64,000 nucleotides of DNA, from the NCBI GenBank assembly GCA_037039685.1, contig JAWNGF010000012.1:1550001-1614000 (forward strand). The letters run 5' to 3'. A program made the position numbers and the translations under genes. This stretch comes from Ceratobasidium sp. AG-K (Eukaryota > Basidiomycota > Agaricomycetes > Cantharellales > Ceratobasidiaceae). Under the pieces are notes generated by a model that was not told where the DNA came from, searched no databases, and worked only from the letters and a program-made list of their open reading frames with translations. This document shows positions 31,669 through 44,727 of this stretch, piece after piece. Each line of letters begins with the position of its first letter. Within the stretch, counting starts at the first letter, position 1.

Positions 31669-33729
31669 TTAATCCTTCTTCAGCTCGCGACGAATGACAA
31701 AGATGCGCTCGCCGGCAGCGGTTTCGGTGGTGACTTCAGAGAGACCGGTGACGTTTGATAATTCGCCGGGTGCGATGCCAGGTGCCAGGATTACGTAGAT
31801 TTCGAGACCGTCGCCGACCTATTGTTATAATCGATGTCAGAGTCCAGTCGTAGGGTTTTATCGATAAGATTGACGCAAAAATAGGACAGGTCGAGTGCAG
31901 GTTCAGATAGAAAGTAATATCGTCAGCCACGTCCCCAAATTAATCCAAGAAATCAGAAATTGAGGGAACGACCGCAAGTGACGACCACCGTTGAGGCTCT
32001 AGGCCCTCGTAACCCAACTTGGACCCGATCCCGAGTCAAATCGTGCGCCTGAAAGCGAGTCTCGACCGTCCAACTAGCCCAATGACGAAAAGGGCGATGA
32101 CGAAAAACGCAAAAGTGCGCGCGAGACAGAACCCGCATCACATCGGCCGCCACTCATTATCCAGCCACCCCTAATTGCTCCTTGCGGCCTAAAGACCCCT
32201 GTTCTCGTTTCCGACTCGAAACATCTCATCGAAACAGGAATAGACTCGACCAAGAGCTCGGTGAGGCGAACTTGGGAGAGGAAAGGAACACCCAGAGTCT
32301 CGGCGGGAGAAGTGGAACAATATCGGAGAGACGGAGAGCAGGTGGCAGCGTGATAGGTGATTGGACAACGGGCTGAACGCGAGATGGATTGGACGGATAC
32401 GACGGGGCAGTGTGCGAAGATAAAAGCAGGAAGCGAATGGGCAGAGATAGAATGAACGAGCAGCAAGGTTTGGGATCTGATAGAGTTCACGTGCGACGAA
32501 CATCCCAAAGAACAGAGAACGGAAATAAGATAGCAACAATTGACTCACCTCGATATGTCGTTCTGTCGCACCAGTAAAGCTATCCGTAACGAGCGCAAGA
32601 ACGTGAGGAAGTGGGAGGTGGCTGGGGTGCGCGCCTGTTTGATTCTTGAAGTAGATCTATTAACCCGGAAATGTACCGAATTGTTTGTAGTAGTTGATGG
32701 GGTCGATTCGAGTAACATGCAATGTTCCAGATCGTGTCACACGCAAGATACACCATCACGCGTGCCAGCGCCACATCCGACCCATGTCCGACGCGACCAT
32801 AGTCCGGATATCGAGCCGACGTCGGGGCGACCGGCGGTGATCCGAGCGCAGATTGGCCGACGAATTGTTCCGGAAATGTCGAGTGAGTTGTTGACGAGCG
32901 CGGAAGAACCCGTTGGCGGGTGGAAGAACGTCGGGGTAACGTGGACCGACGACGTCACGCGAGAATCGGGTGGTTATGTAATCGAGCGACGCGTAAAAGA
33001 GGGTGGGAAAGTAATGGTAACGGTGATTGAGCGATGTGAATAACAAAGTCACCGATTTGGACGCACCTGATTGTCGAGGAATGGTTGCACGAGCGATTGC
33101 GCGGCCCCAGCAGCACGGCAGGCCTCGCGCTCGTACGAGCCAACCGGGTCAAATGAATAGACAGCGCCAGTGCCTGCAACACAAGTCAGCGGGATCATGA
33201 TGATCAGATCACACTTACCATCCTCTTCGATGCCACTCAGGATATTGTACACATAATACGGGAAGAACCGCTGGGCGTAGAGCATCGTTTGTATTAACCG
33301 CGCAATGGACTTGATCGGCATGTCTTTCGAGTGGGCATGGCGGTACCACTTGACGATATTAGCCATCGTCAATTTCGAGCCAAATGAGACGCACCTCGAG
33401 CCTTTGCTTTACTTTCTTCACAAACATGTTCCCGTCGGCAGCAAATCCGTTCACCGCAAGCACCGCCTTGTCCGTTCTATACCAGCTTAGCGAAAATTAA
33501 AAGAAATACGGAGTGCTCACAGTCGGAAGACCTTTGGTGCATAGCGCGTTTGTATGCTATAGCCCGTAGTCTGACGAGTGTCGCCCGCAATCACGGCAAA
33601 GTCCTTGCCCGCAATGGCCAGAATTGTCCCGCCGTTCTCGGTATACGGGTTGAAGCTGCGTTCGGTGGCCAATGCAGAAGGGGACATCGTCTCGCAATAG
33701 TTTGGCTGGGACGCGCGGCTGCACGCCAT
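31669..33729 (-). CDS. PRE7: 20S proteasome subunit beta-6 (Pre7/PSMB1 orthologue)
   Basis: Six exons (33729-33521, 33476-33395, 33348-33219, 33173-33067, 32656-32549, 31818-31669) encode 261 residues. Diagnostic blocks are [127 protein letters not shown] and a C-terminus [10 protein letters not shown]. Like other beta-6 subunits it is a structural, non-catalytic ring member. A shorter start at Met 33687 ([11 protein letters not shown]) is possible. The last two introns are 410 and 730 bp, against 38-46 bp for the first three, so something was probably inserted in them. Confidence 0.95.
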
Positions 33730-36251
33730 ATCTTAAATCATCCAGGGCCCCGGTCACCTCTGACTAATCCCGGCGCTTGGTCCCTCCTCTGCTCCTCCTT
33801 GTTTCCACCGCTTCGCCGTCACTACCCCCGCTACCCGCTCGCGCTGTATGTCCAGCACCAGTGCTACAGCCTATGTATACGTCCTCCGGCGACATTCTGT
33901 CTATCCTGTTATTGGGGTCTTTGCTCCGAGGTGCCTCCGCTATCGAATCTCGGTGTTTTTATACACCTGTTTTGTCCGTTGCGACTCGCCCCTCCGCGTG
34001 GCCAACGTGCGACAACATGTGCTTGGATTTGTTTTTGTGGAGCTGTGAGCTTATTTCTAGCCTAATGCTCTCAGCAACTCGCTCGATTCAACTCGATTCA
34101 ACTCGCTCTGGTATCAAAACACCGCCGTAGGTTCTTCGGAGTAATGTCAATCTGGGGGTACCTTGCAACCATATCCCCAGACTCATAGCTCACCCACTCG
34201 CTCACCCAGTGTCATCCCCGCCTGCCCCTTCCCTGAGCTCGCCGCCATCACCTTCCTGATCTCACGTCCACGCCGCGACACCCTGAGGATCACCAACCCC
34301 ATAAACGGTTCTTCCATTAATCCTGAATCCGAAGTCTCGACATGCTTCGTTCCTGACCCGGTAGTTCTGTGCTTGATTTACACTGCCGCCAAGCACATCA
34401 GACATATTCCAAAACGGATGACACAACTCGCTGGGAGTTTCTCCGAGCGCTTACGTCCTAACCGAATTCTCCGTCTGGATCAAGGTCGCATTCAGTTCTG
34501 TTCGTACTCGGTGACTGTGCGATGGTTCAGGCCAAGTATGGTGAGTTCTACCATTTATTCATGCAGCAAACAGCCGTGCATTAAAGCCAACGGGGACTAA
34601 ACATTTATCCCAAAGTGCCTATATTATTCCGAATTTAGATTCATATCGCGCCGCTCGTGACCAATGGAGAAACGTCGCAGAGCAGCTAGAGTCAGCTGTG
34701 TTGGCGGGAGCGCGCACAACTCTAGACAATGAATATTTCGGGGTAATGGTTCACGGTACCCTATGCCTCATGCTCATCGTTTAGCACGATTCTTTAGACG
34801 TGTTCAATGTAATGACGATTGTACAGGTGTGTACCGACCGCCCTCTAGGTATCAACTCACATCTCACTCTTCCCAGACGAATTCTAGCATACGTCGGGAA
34901 CAATTCCAACCGCGCGGCGCACACCGACGCATATCTCCCTTGCGCTTCTCATGCAAGATCCCCATTTGAACCCGTCGAGCACTCATGACGAACCTACTCC
35001 CGTGACAAAGGCCACGCTTCAACCCTCGGGTCCGCGGGCAGCCCTGCCCATACTAGACCTAAACCGCACACCCGTTACCCGGCCGGCGAATGCGCACATA
35101 CCCTACCGACCCCTAACACTCCCCCTAACTCCAATTGGAAACCCCCTTGGAATGGGTCAAGCGGCCCGAGATTACACGTGGGAGTTGTGATAGCGTGCGA
35201 TTGCGAGTTGAACCTAGGTTTGTGCGAGTGGGATGGGCCGATGCGTGTTGCGTAAGTTGGCCTGTATGCGAGTCTGGATCTGAATACTGATGGCCGCTGC
35301 GATATAAGTAGCTAGTCTCTGGTGAACCATTCAGTTTGGATGGCGTGGAAGACGTGCCCGCTATTGAATGCGTGTGAGGCGAGTCTCGTGGCACCCATCC
35401 TGAGTCTCATGATCGGGTGGCCCTCGCGACGTGGTTGGCTCGTGGCCAGTCCTTTGGAACTCGCACTAAGACAATGGTTTCATACTAGTTCGCGTGGATG
35501 CGGTAATGGAATGATGGCTACTCGGATACCTTGAGTGGTTCACTAGATGCATATATGAGACGTTGGCCGACTGATGTGAAGTTGATTTGGGATACTTCAG
35601 CTAGGCGCTTAGTTAGAAAATGTGACAAGTTTGGTGATTTTTGAACCTATATCCATGAGTTACCGTACAAGCAAACTTTTACTCCTTTCAAGTTGATAAT
35701 TTATTCGTATTACTAGAAGGACATTGATCGTAAGTCCGCATCAACATTTGGATCCTTCAGTCAAAGCTTGTTCAGAGATGATCTCCGACCGGATCGCTGA
35801 GTAAGTTGGGGCGCCCATAGTGAACGTGGGGTACACGATAAGCTAATATTATCCTCGCGTGGGGTGACAAACTCATTATCAACTGTATTAGCTTCACGCG
35901 GGAACTATGGAAAGTTTATGCTCGGAGTGACCTACAACATTGGTAGATCGACTCAGCCGCCAGAAGAGTATATGCTTCTACGATCTATTTTGTTTTGTTT
36001 AGTAGCCGAAATCATTATACGCCGCGAGTCATGCACGTATGTTCCACGCTAGCCCACAAATATTTCCTTCCATTAAGTAGTCGCTGGAACCACCAGATGC
36101 AAACGAAATGGATTTTCCGTGTCCCTGAACAGCGATGCGAATATCGCGTAAAGTGGTAGACTAACACGTAAATCTACACTCGATGAGAAACGACTTAGGT
36201 TGTTGGGCGTGAAGAAGGCGTATTGTCGCCCTAGCTACCCTCACGTTACTA
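33730..36251. other. Long intergenic region with a weak coding-like fragment
   Basis: The first 400 bp are the proteasome gene promoter. A plus-strand stretch at 34163-34990 has protein-like pieces (PRRDTLRITNPINGSSINPE; AARDQWRNVAEQLESAVLAG; TTLDNEYFG) separated by possible introns. It may be a gene fragment, but I recognise no family with confidence. From 35200 to 36250 I see nothing coding. Confidence 0.35.
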
Positions 36252-37283
36252 TCACGCTCGCGTGAACATAATATCCGAACGCAAGACGAGCTTTGTGCCT
36301 GACTTGACTTCTCTACCTTCGTGTAACATACACGCTCGACCATGTCTAAAAATTCAATTATGATCAGTCGATACAAGCACGGTGGAATTGAACACTTACC
36401 TGTGAATGAGCACGGACCCGCGTTTCAATGGTGGCATGATTTCTTCAGTTTCCTTCTTCGAACCAGGTACTGGCTTGAAAAAAACAGTCTACGAATCGAA
36501 CTTCGGTCATCAGTGCGGGTGGTTGGATGTGCTAGTGGGGGGAATCATTACCTGACCACCTTCCACACCGTCTTCCTGGCCAGTGACGTACACCAGGACC
36601 GTCCATTCGCTCCACCATCCGGTCTCCTTGTCTCGTACACTCTCATCATAGTGTGGGCCAAAGTACTGACCTGGACCATATCTACGAACGTATTCTATGT
36701 AAAAACCTCCGGTACTGTTTAAAGCACCGACAACTCACTCACTTATACAACCGAATGTTAGAATTACAGCCTACATGAGCAGTATTGGTCACACGTGTCT
36801 CGGAGCATGGTAAAGGAGGCAGATGAGGTGAGAGCGCTCGATAAACCGTCGAAGCAAAGTCATTAGACTGGAATGAAATGCGATCTTTGATGTAGTGGTT
36901 GAGGTAGTAAGATTCGCATCATAAGTGAACCTCACCAATACCCATAGTATGATATTCTACTTACGATTCACCCGGGTTGCTTCTCCCTTTTTGGGAGGAG
37001 GCGTAGCGACCAGTGGCAGCCCGTTGATAAACTTGGAAAATAGCGCGCACTCCTCTGGGGAAAGAAAGCCCTACCGTGCTGTTATAATAATCGTCGTCTG
37101 GGAGCAGTAGGACGGGGTGCTCACATCGATGACGTATATTTGGTCTTCTATTAATTCACTGCATTCGAGATCCTCCTTGATACTAATCGTCGGCCAGTGG
37201 ATGTCGTTCGAGGATGGTGTTACTGCCTTTGTTTGAGCAGGCTGAGAACCTTTTTGGGCGGCGTCTTTCTGCTTTCTAGGCAT
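36252..37283 (-). CDS. 2-oxoglutarate-Fe(II) oxygenase, prolyl 4-hydroxylase-like
   Basis: Six exons (37283-37125, 37070-36965, 36884-36743, 36681-36552, 36488-36400, 36345-36252) encode 239 residues. The iron ligands are visible: His146 and Asp148 in YFGPHYDESV, and the distal His217 in HGRACMLHEG. Lys227 in SGTKLVLRSD is the likely 2-oxoglutarate contact. SEWTVLVYVTGQEDGVEGGQTVF is the typical core strand region of P4H-like fungal proteins. No signal peptide is seen, so a cytosolic or nuclear enzyme is likely. The substrate, protein or small molecule, is unknown. Every splice site is canonical and the frame is complete, so the gene appears intact. Confidence 0.9.
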
Positions 37284-38319
37284 TCTTGTTCAAGTTTAGG
37301 TGCTATTGATTTGGAGTAAATTAAGACGATGGACACACAAGAATAATGTGGGTTGTGGAAGGAACCAAAAGCGTGACCAAGTCGATCACGTGCCATTTCC
37401 TCATCACGCCCCTGGTTTCCCAATTTGCTTAGCAGCAAACACTGCCGGGCGCAATCAGCCTGCCGACAAGCCCGTGTGAACAGAGTAGTACTCAGCAAAA
37501 GTCGATCTTTCTTCTGAGCGCGCGCTGAGTGCTTGACGACGCTCGTGGGTTTGCGAACGCCACGAGTCTAACTCTCTCCTCCGGAGCCAAGAGCGTCTCG
37601 CGCTCGTCTGAGCTCCCAAGGGCTACTCGCGTTCCCGAACAACAAACGAGACCTAAGGAGATCCGGAACGATATATCCAGGAAGTCTCCAGTACGCTTGA
37701 GCACTCAAGAACGCGACATTGAGCTCGTCGAACTTTACGGTCACCTGGAGTTAACCGGTGCTTACAAGCGCGACGGTACTTTGCCGACGTGTCTGATTAT
37801 GCTATCTACTAATAGAATCTGTCTTTGCTCATTAGATGGGTAATTTTTGTGCTTAACTAGCAGGCCTCACAGGGTCACTCGTAATCGGCCCGCAGAATTC
37901 TTCCTGGAGCGATGTGTTTCACTGCACGGTCAGTCCCTCAAAAATAAATATTCTTGGCTTCGATAGAGTACTATGAGCTCTGGTCTCTTCGTTCCCTAGT
38001 CATGCTGACGGAGTGCCGTCCGCCTTCGCGGGTGCTGTAGTTGAGTATCTTTCGTAAATTCCTTCGCTCAGTGCGTTGGCCTTCGCCAACTATGGCTCAG
38101 TTCAAGCTGATCAGTTGTTCATGGCGCTTTTAGCAGGGTCTTATTACGTAAAACCTGCCGGACCTTTTTAGCTGGGTGGGAGTTGCCACTGGTAGCCACA
38201 TCGACCACCACCACAACACCTCAGTAACACAGACAAAGCGCCGACAAGTGATCGAAGACAGTACGTGCTCGCGATACGACATTTCATTCGCGCCCTGGCT
38301 AACGGAGCTTAGATTTACA
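37284..38319. other. Intergenic, about 1 kb
   Basis: A plus-strand frame of 104 codons at 37529-37843 has no recognisable domain and a minus-strand shadow of equal quality. I do not support it as a gene. The rest is the upstream region shared by two divergent genes. Confidence 0.4.
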
Positions 38320-41300
38320 ATGTCCCACCCACCGTTCTGGCTGTCCAAGCAGTTCTTTTATCCGATTGGGAATACCTCAGCTTTCTCACTCACACAAGAT
38401 TTGTCACCTGAGCAACCAGCAGATATCTTGCTTCTAGGATGCGGAGATCCGCGACACATATTGTTCACCATATACTCCGACTTAATGACTGGATCAGGTA
38501 CGATTGCTTCGGCTGGCATTATGGCGCTCAACTCTAACGCTCATCCCATAGATGTTCGAAAACTGGATATAACTTGCTGCGATATTGAGCCGGCAGTTTT
38601 AGGTGAGAACTAGACGTAAGATACCACGACTTTACACTCGCCGCTCACACCCCGTTCAAGCTCGCAACGCCCTTCTCTTCTCCCTAATCGATGCAAACGA
38701 GCCTATTGACCGAGTCTGGAATATCTTTTACCACTTCAAAATCGACGATCAATCACTGCGGCTGCTAATACGCCATAGTAAACAACTGTATGAGAGCTCG
38801 CAGAATATGGATTCCTGGCGACGCTCTCGGTACAATGATTTCCTGAAAGTAACTGATAGCCGCACCCTCGACGAACTAAATAGCCGCTGGAAGAAATACG
38901 CCGAATTCGACGGGCTCCCCTCCAATCATCTGAAACAATTCCACAAGGAGCAAGCTGACCTCTCGAGATCTGTAACGGAAAAGTACCCTTTTAATCATAG
39001 CCCCAGTCGGTCTGCAGGCATGCTCTGGCACGAAGCAATGACACCCGTCTCGACCCTATTCAGGAAATACTGGGAGACGGGTACCACTTTCACTCTTGCA
39101 AGTGACGTTAAATCGGCAACAAACCTTAATCCAACGTTCTTGTATTCCCTTTCTGGAGATAAATTCAATCCCCATTATGGAACGTTCCCCATGGGTTTCC
39201 ACATTATTCCAGCATTTGCGCCTATCGTTCGTGATCCGGCTGGACCACTTCCGACTACAGGTTCTGCAGTAATTAACGTTTCAAAGCAGCAGTTCAAAGC
39301 ATGGTCCCACTCTTTTCGGGCTGCGAAGGCAGCGAAGTCCGTCATTATTCGGTTTTATTGCGGCGAAGCGATTGCGTTTTGTCGTGCCTTACATCAAGTC
39401 ACTATCACCAGTGAAGCGTCTACGGATCTTTTTGTTTCCCCATGGCTTGCTCCTCAAATCAAGCTCGACGGGCTGCCTATCAAAGGTTCCCAATTTCAAA
39501 CCTCGTTTGACGTTATTGATACCTCCAACTTGACCGACCACCTTGGCTTACTCAATCTGTTGATCGCGGCCCAACCCCTCCTCAAAAAGGCACCACTGTC
39601 TCAGTCCGTTCTCTATACCGAAACACTATTGTCTTCCGGAGAAGATGCGACACAGTCATTTCTCGCACGTCTCTGTACCGACGTGCCGACCCTGGGCGTG
39701 TTGCTGGGCATCGTACCTCGAGCATACATTTCAGCTTTCACAACCCACTCCAACGTCCACGAACTCCTGGCTTCCACTCTACGCAAAGACGACCCCACCC
39801 AGTTCCACGAACGGGTAGCTTGGGTGGCCCCTGCCGGTGGTGATCATTACTCTGTTGGCGAGCCTCAGGTTGCACTGGAAGCCGAGGACCTTGCCTGTGC
39901 TCTTTTTGGTATTTACGATAGGATGTTCGCCAACGAGAATGTTATGGCTTCCCTATTCGCCAAACCGTCAATTTCCGGGCTCAAAGCAATGGGAGAAGCC
40001 CACTTTCAACGTGAGAGCGCAGCATTGCTTTTCAACGTTATTCGATCTCGAGTCAGTGTGCAGAACGGCACCTGGGATCAGGCGATGGACAAGTTCTTGG
40101 AGATCGTGGAAACCAGCGGAAGACGTATGACCGAAATGAACAACTATCAGGATCTTTGCCTCCAACTTTATCTTCATGGTGTATTCACTGTCGATACCCT
40201 CAAGCCCGAGTTGCACGAAATGTTTCGCGCCACCCCTCGAGCCAAGCTGTTCGATCATTGGCCAAATGTCCCGCCCGTGGTTTGCGTCGTCCTGACCGTG
40301 CCGCGCAAGAGCTTGAAAGTATTCCTTGATGACCCTGAGCATATCGGAAGCCCAACGCTGCAGGCATTCCTGCGAGTCGACGGCTCTCACGATAACACGT
40401 ACTCCGCAATTCATCCAGTCTGGGGGAGATGTAGTTCGTTGCCTGGCTCCGATGAAATAATTGTACAGGAAGACTCCGATGGGATGCAAGGAAAATCTGA
40501 CCTGGTTATCTCCTTCTGGGCACACACACGAATTTTGGAGTTTCCGGGAACGTATGTCGCACTGGGAGTCAAGTCAACCCCACAAACCACTATGATGTTT
40601 ATTGGATCGCTAGGGATGCAACTCGAGGTCTTCCGAGCCAGCGTAACAAATAGACAACATGTCCATATCTTACCTTATCGCCCGACTCCTGCCTCCGAAC
40701 CTTCTCAATCACTCCAAATTCACACCGCTCCTGACCTGCATCCATCCCCTAGCACCTGCCTAGCAATTGTTGGCAAGGATAACGCGGGTCGGGTCAATTC
40801 GCTCTCTATGCGCCTGGACATCGAATCCCCAGCTGAACAAGAAAGCTTGCTACAGGGCGTCCAGGTCGTCGCCACGCAGATTGCGCCTTGTACTATGAAG
40901 CTCTCATTTGGAAAGCACTCCCACCTTATCCCGTATCCTTATCCAATCCAAGGACACAATCATAAGCTCCGCGTCGCACGGAAATCGCACTATATTGAAG
41001 TAAATTTAAACGTGCCACGTATTCAAGAATATATGCTAACTCGACGTCTTCCAACAGGTAATTACTCCCGTGTCTAGGCCGTTCGATGAGGCAGGCTACT
41101 TCTTGAACCCATTCCCAGTCATTAAACGCAATGCGCATACTCCCTGGAATGTTCACCGCCTCCAGCTCGACCGACTTCCAGTCCTTGATACCAAAATCTC
41201 GGGAAAGGTGGAATGGTTAAATGCACACACGGCGCTTCAAATGTCGGACCAAGAAAGGTTGATCAGGAATGGTGGCAGTGAGATCGAAAAGGAAGCCTCT

Positions 41301-42062
41301 GCACAAGCCCTCATGAACGTCAAAGACTCTATTCATGCGATTGTAATGAATGTCTCAGGCGTCCAGGGACACCGTACCCGTGCATTGGGCCTTTGCGAGC
41401 CGGGTAACGGTGGGGTGTACATGATCTTGCTGGTCGGTGGGATCCGGCTTGACCTCGCATCCTCGACCATCGTGGTTGACACCGCCATTGTTCCGTTGTC
41501 AAACGAGCGCATGCACTATCTCATACCTGGTATTCAAAAGCTTCAGGCCTCCAAAAACCTTGTCCAAATCGTTACCAAGGGGCACGAAGTTGCCGCATGG
41601 AAGAAGCTTATCCCTGCGTACGTCGAACGTTGTCGAACGTGGAAACACAAACCAAACTGCGAATACCGCTCCAAAGATACCATTCCCCTCTCCACTAAAA
41701 TTGACGAAAATCCGATCTGCACATGCGGGCAAGGTACCGGATTTGGAGGCCCCGACTGGAAGGTAACTGAGTGGAAAAATTTACTCCCCTATGCGACGCG
41801 CGCCGCTATTTCGCCCATATTTTCGGTATCATATGTTGATCGTGTCATGGGCGAACTGAAGGGCCAAACCCCATCTGCAAAGGGCAGGGCTGCATACGAA
41901 CCAAATGCAGACGTCAAACCTTCCACCGCCTGTTGGGCATGTGGTGGACCGGGAAAGCCAAACCTGTCTGCGTGTAGTCGCTGCAAAAAGGCTCGATATT
42001 GCTCACCAACGTGCCAACGCCAGGATTGGAAGGAGCACAAGAAGGATTGTCGTGTATCCTGA
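38320..42062 (+). CDS. DUF4470 / MYND zinc-finger protein
   Basis: Four exons (38320-38497, 38552-38602, 38661-40999, 41058-42062) give 1190 residues. The N-terminus (MSHPPFWLSKQFFYPIGNTS, ADILLLGCGDPRHILFTIY, LDITCCDIEPAVLARNALL) is the DUF4470 domain, which resembles a methyltransferase-like fold. A large central region of about 900 residues has no clear domain. The C-terminus is a complete MYND finger beginning CWACGGPGKPNLSACSRC and ending QDWKEHKKDC. MYND fingers mediate protein-protein contacts. The combination is common in Agaricomycetes with many paralogues. The last intron (41000-41057) is hidden because the frame stays open through it before a stop; only splicing joins the MYND part. 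Function unknown. Confidence 0.9.
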
Positions 42063-44727
42063 TATTCTAGTTGTACTGGATGTATATGCGTTTTGGACCA
42101 GCGTTTTGGTCAAGACTAGTAGGATGTACACTGTCTCATTCTAAATCCGTATTTGATGAAAGACTATACAAACATTAATCAATTTCACTGGCAGTACGGT
42201 ATTCCATCTTTTCGTAGACAGGCATTGTGCTTCCTGTCTCAGGCAACTGGGGCCGAGTCCTGGTTTTGCACGGGAACATCGAGTTCCTCCCATCGGGCTA
42301 GAAGAATAAACATGATCGTAGGAATGATTCTAGGTTCAGGGCTTACTCAAGTTCTCGTGAATAGGGTGGCTAAGCAAAGGTCGAACGTAAGGGTCAAAGG
42401 TAGCCCAGTATGGATTCTAATTATAAGTCGTTTGTTAGCTTTGTCAGGGTTTGAATAAACTAAATGCTAATCGATCACCTCCAGGTGATATTTTTGACTG
42501 GCTTCATTGAGGAATCTTTCAACAATAGCAAACTTCAAAGGGTCCTTAGGATCGCGATGGACAAACCACGACCTGGAGAATCCTTCGGTAAGATCACCCT
42601 GCACCCTCTTGGTACCTACAATGTTTCTTTATCTATTTGTTTCTTTCGTGAGTGCGTGTCTCCGCCAATGAGGGAAATATCTTACATACCTTTGCGATAG
42701 ACGCTTGCCGCCTCACACTTTAATCGGCGTTATCTGCAGAGATAATTTATCGGCGTTATCTGCTTCATTGAGTCCAACCTCAGATGCACAATGATCGTCA
42801 CTTATTCGGTGTGCTTCAACAGCGTTCGATGTCCAACTTGGTCTCTACGATCACGACGCATGCGGGGAGGCCGATACTCAAACCATGAGGCACGTCCTGC
42901 TGGACTGCCCTTTGCACGACCATGTCACTTATCCAATCCGCCCGATATCAGTACCGGCCTTTGCTTTTCTTCAAGGTTTCATCGGCGCTACGCTTAGTTT
43001 CTTGTTTGTCTTTTTTGTTCTTTCTGCTCCTCTTCACGCCTCCCTCGGGGATTCGACCGTGCCTGCCTTACCTCCGTGTGGACATGTACTTTTGTGCCTT
43101 TGCCTTCTCGATCTTGTGATCACGAGCGGTTTGACCCGTGTTCATGTGATCGTTAAAGATGTAACCCGCTGTGCCTCCCGTGATTACATGATTACATAAC
43201 GGTTCGGACGCCAGCTCTCCGGTTGACGTTCACAATCACAATCACATCGCGGTGTTTATGTTATTAGGAACATGAAGATGGTCTGATCAGCTGCCACTCT
43301 ACTCTAATTAGATATGTCTGATGAAGCGTTGGTCCTAAATTCAAGGGATCATTAGTCAACCACATCTACCAGGGGTTTTCCTGGTTTCATGTAAATTACC
43401 TGCAGCTACATTGATTTCAGAGCAGAACACCCCACCACGTGCATATGCCACTCAAAGCTACGCCCCATGACTGCACTACTACGGTTGGTAGTCGCAGTAG
43501 GCGATAAGCGCATCACCCCAAAATTCAGACGGCGTAAAGGTCGAGCATATACTATTATGACCAAGACCATAATCGTACGTTCCCCCTAAGGTTCGTCGGA
43601 AACAATCGACCGGTCGATCTGCTCGCTGGATGTAGAGAACGGACATCTGATTATACAAAAACGATACCGGTGTAAGGTTGCGTCGTTCTTTGTGCTGTTA
43701 CGGAAATCGAAAGGATTTTGTTGTGATGTCATCCACCAACTCTCCTTCAAGTTCGGGACGACGAAATGCTTGCTGACGCAGATCGAGCGATTGGGCAGGA
43801 GGTGGGCCTAGTAGCCTTCTAGAGAGGTTTACGCCGGGCTAGTTCCTCTCAGGAGTGGGCGTATGTTGTGTTCAACGCGCTTGGCTGCATTTACACCAGA
43901 TACAGATGTAAACTTAACGCCGTATTGGAAGGGCATAAGCACGAGTTTACTGTTTGAGGATTTGCACTACTGGTGCATTGATTCTAGTATATAATCACTC
44001 ACTAGGTCAATAGTGAGCCAGAAGTAAGCTCAACGGAACGAACGTTTGGAATTTGTGCCGCCCGCCAGTTCTTGCACTCCAAAGAACTCTTCGATCGAAA
44101 CTATCATAGTAATTTTCGGATATTTTCGATATAATGTTGAGTGAGTCGCTCAAGCTCTTGTCTCCGTTCCCGGAATATGTAACCAGGTGTAATGATGGCA
44201 CGGGCGCCCATCGCATCCGCCTACTTGGTCGCCAGAGGCTGGTGAGCCATGACTAGATCTAGCTACAGACCGAGTCGTTCATGGCCGCCGGTACTGGAGT
44301 GGTGAAACAACCCATATAGCCATCCCTTTACTAGTTTACAAGAGTTCCTACATCGTACCCCCTTTGCAGACTCGCCGATGGCGCATATATCCAGATGCCT
44401 TTTTCGTTGGCATCTCGCCTCATCAACACGACAGCGAAATGTGGGATTGAAATTATTGAGGTACATAATTGGGGTACCTAAATGAATTAAATGGAGTGGA
44501 TCATGAGCCGACCCACGGTCTTGAGTGGAGCATTGGCAGTGAGGTCCCGTATGAACGCAAAGTTTATTCCACGGATAAATATCACGTGACACATTTCATC
44601 TCAACCCCTTTCGCAACCCATAACCTTTCTTCAAAGGCTTGGAGGTCGTCACTTTCATCGGGCGCCACTAATACATATCAACTTCAGACACATATTCACT
44701 ACTTTTAACCTTATTCTTGCTTCAGTT
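42063..44727. other. Long intergenic region with a small LINE relic
   Basis: Besides the LINE relic at 42830-42960, no gene was recognised. A T-rich stretch follows it (42960-43060). The remainder shows short frames only. Confidence 0.45.
42830..42960 (+). mobile_element. Short LINE reverse-transcriptase relic (zf-RVT region)
   Basis: The frame LYDHDACGEADTQTMRHVLL followed by DCPLHDH resembles the C-terminal CxxxG(x)E(T)xxHxLLxCP zinc-knuckle of non-LTR reverse transcriptases. It is short and isolated. Assignment is tentative. Confidence 0.4.

Noticed and set aside
32540..33043. A 167-codon plus-strand frame
   Set aside because: It runs antisense across an exon and the long introns of the proteasome gene; no independent evidence.
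34163..34990. eIF4G-like gene fragment
   Set aside because: Only one short segment (RITNPINGSSINPE) hinted at it; too weak to name.
43320..43345. Second hammerhead-like CTGATGA
   Set aside because: The motif is not followed by a stem and GAAA, so no ribozyme fold can form.
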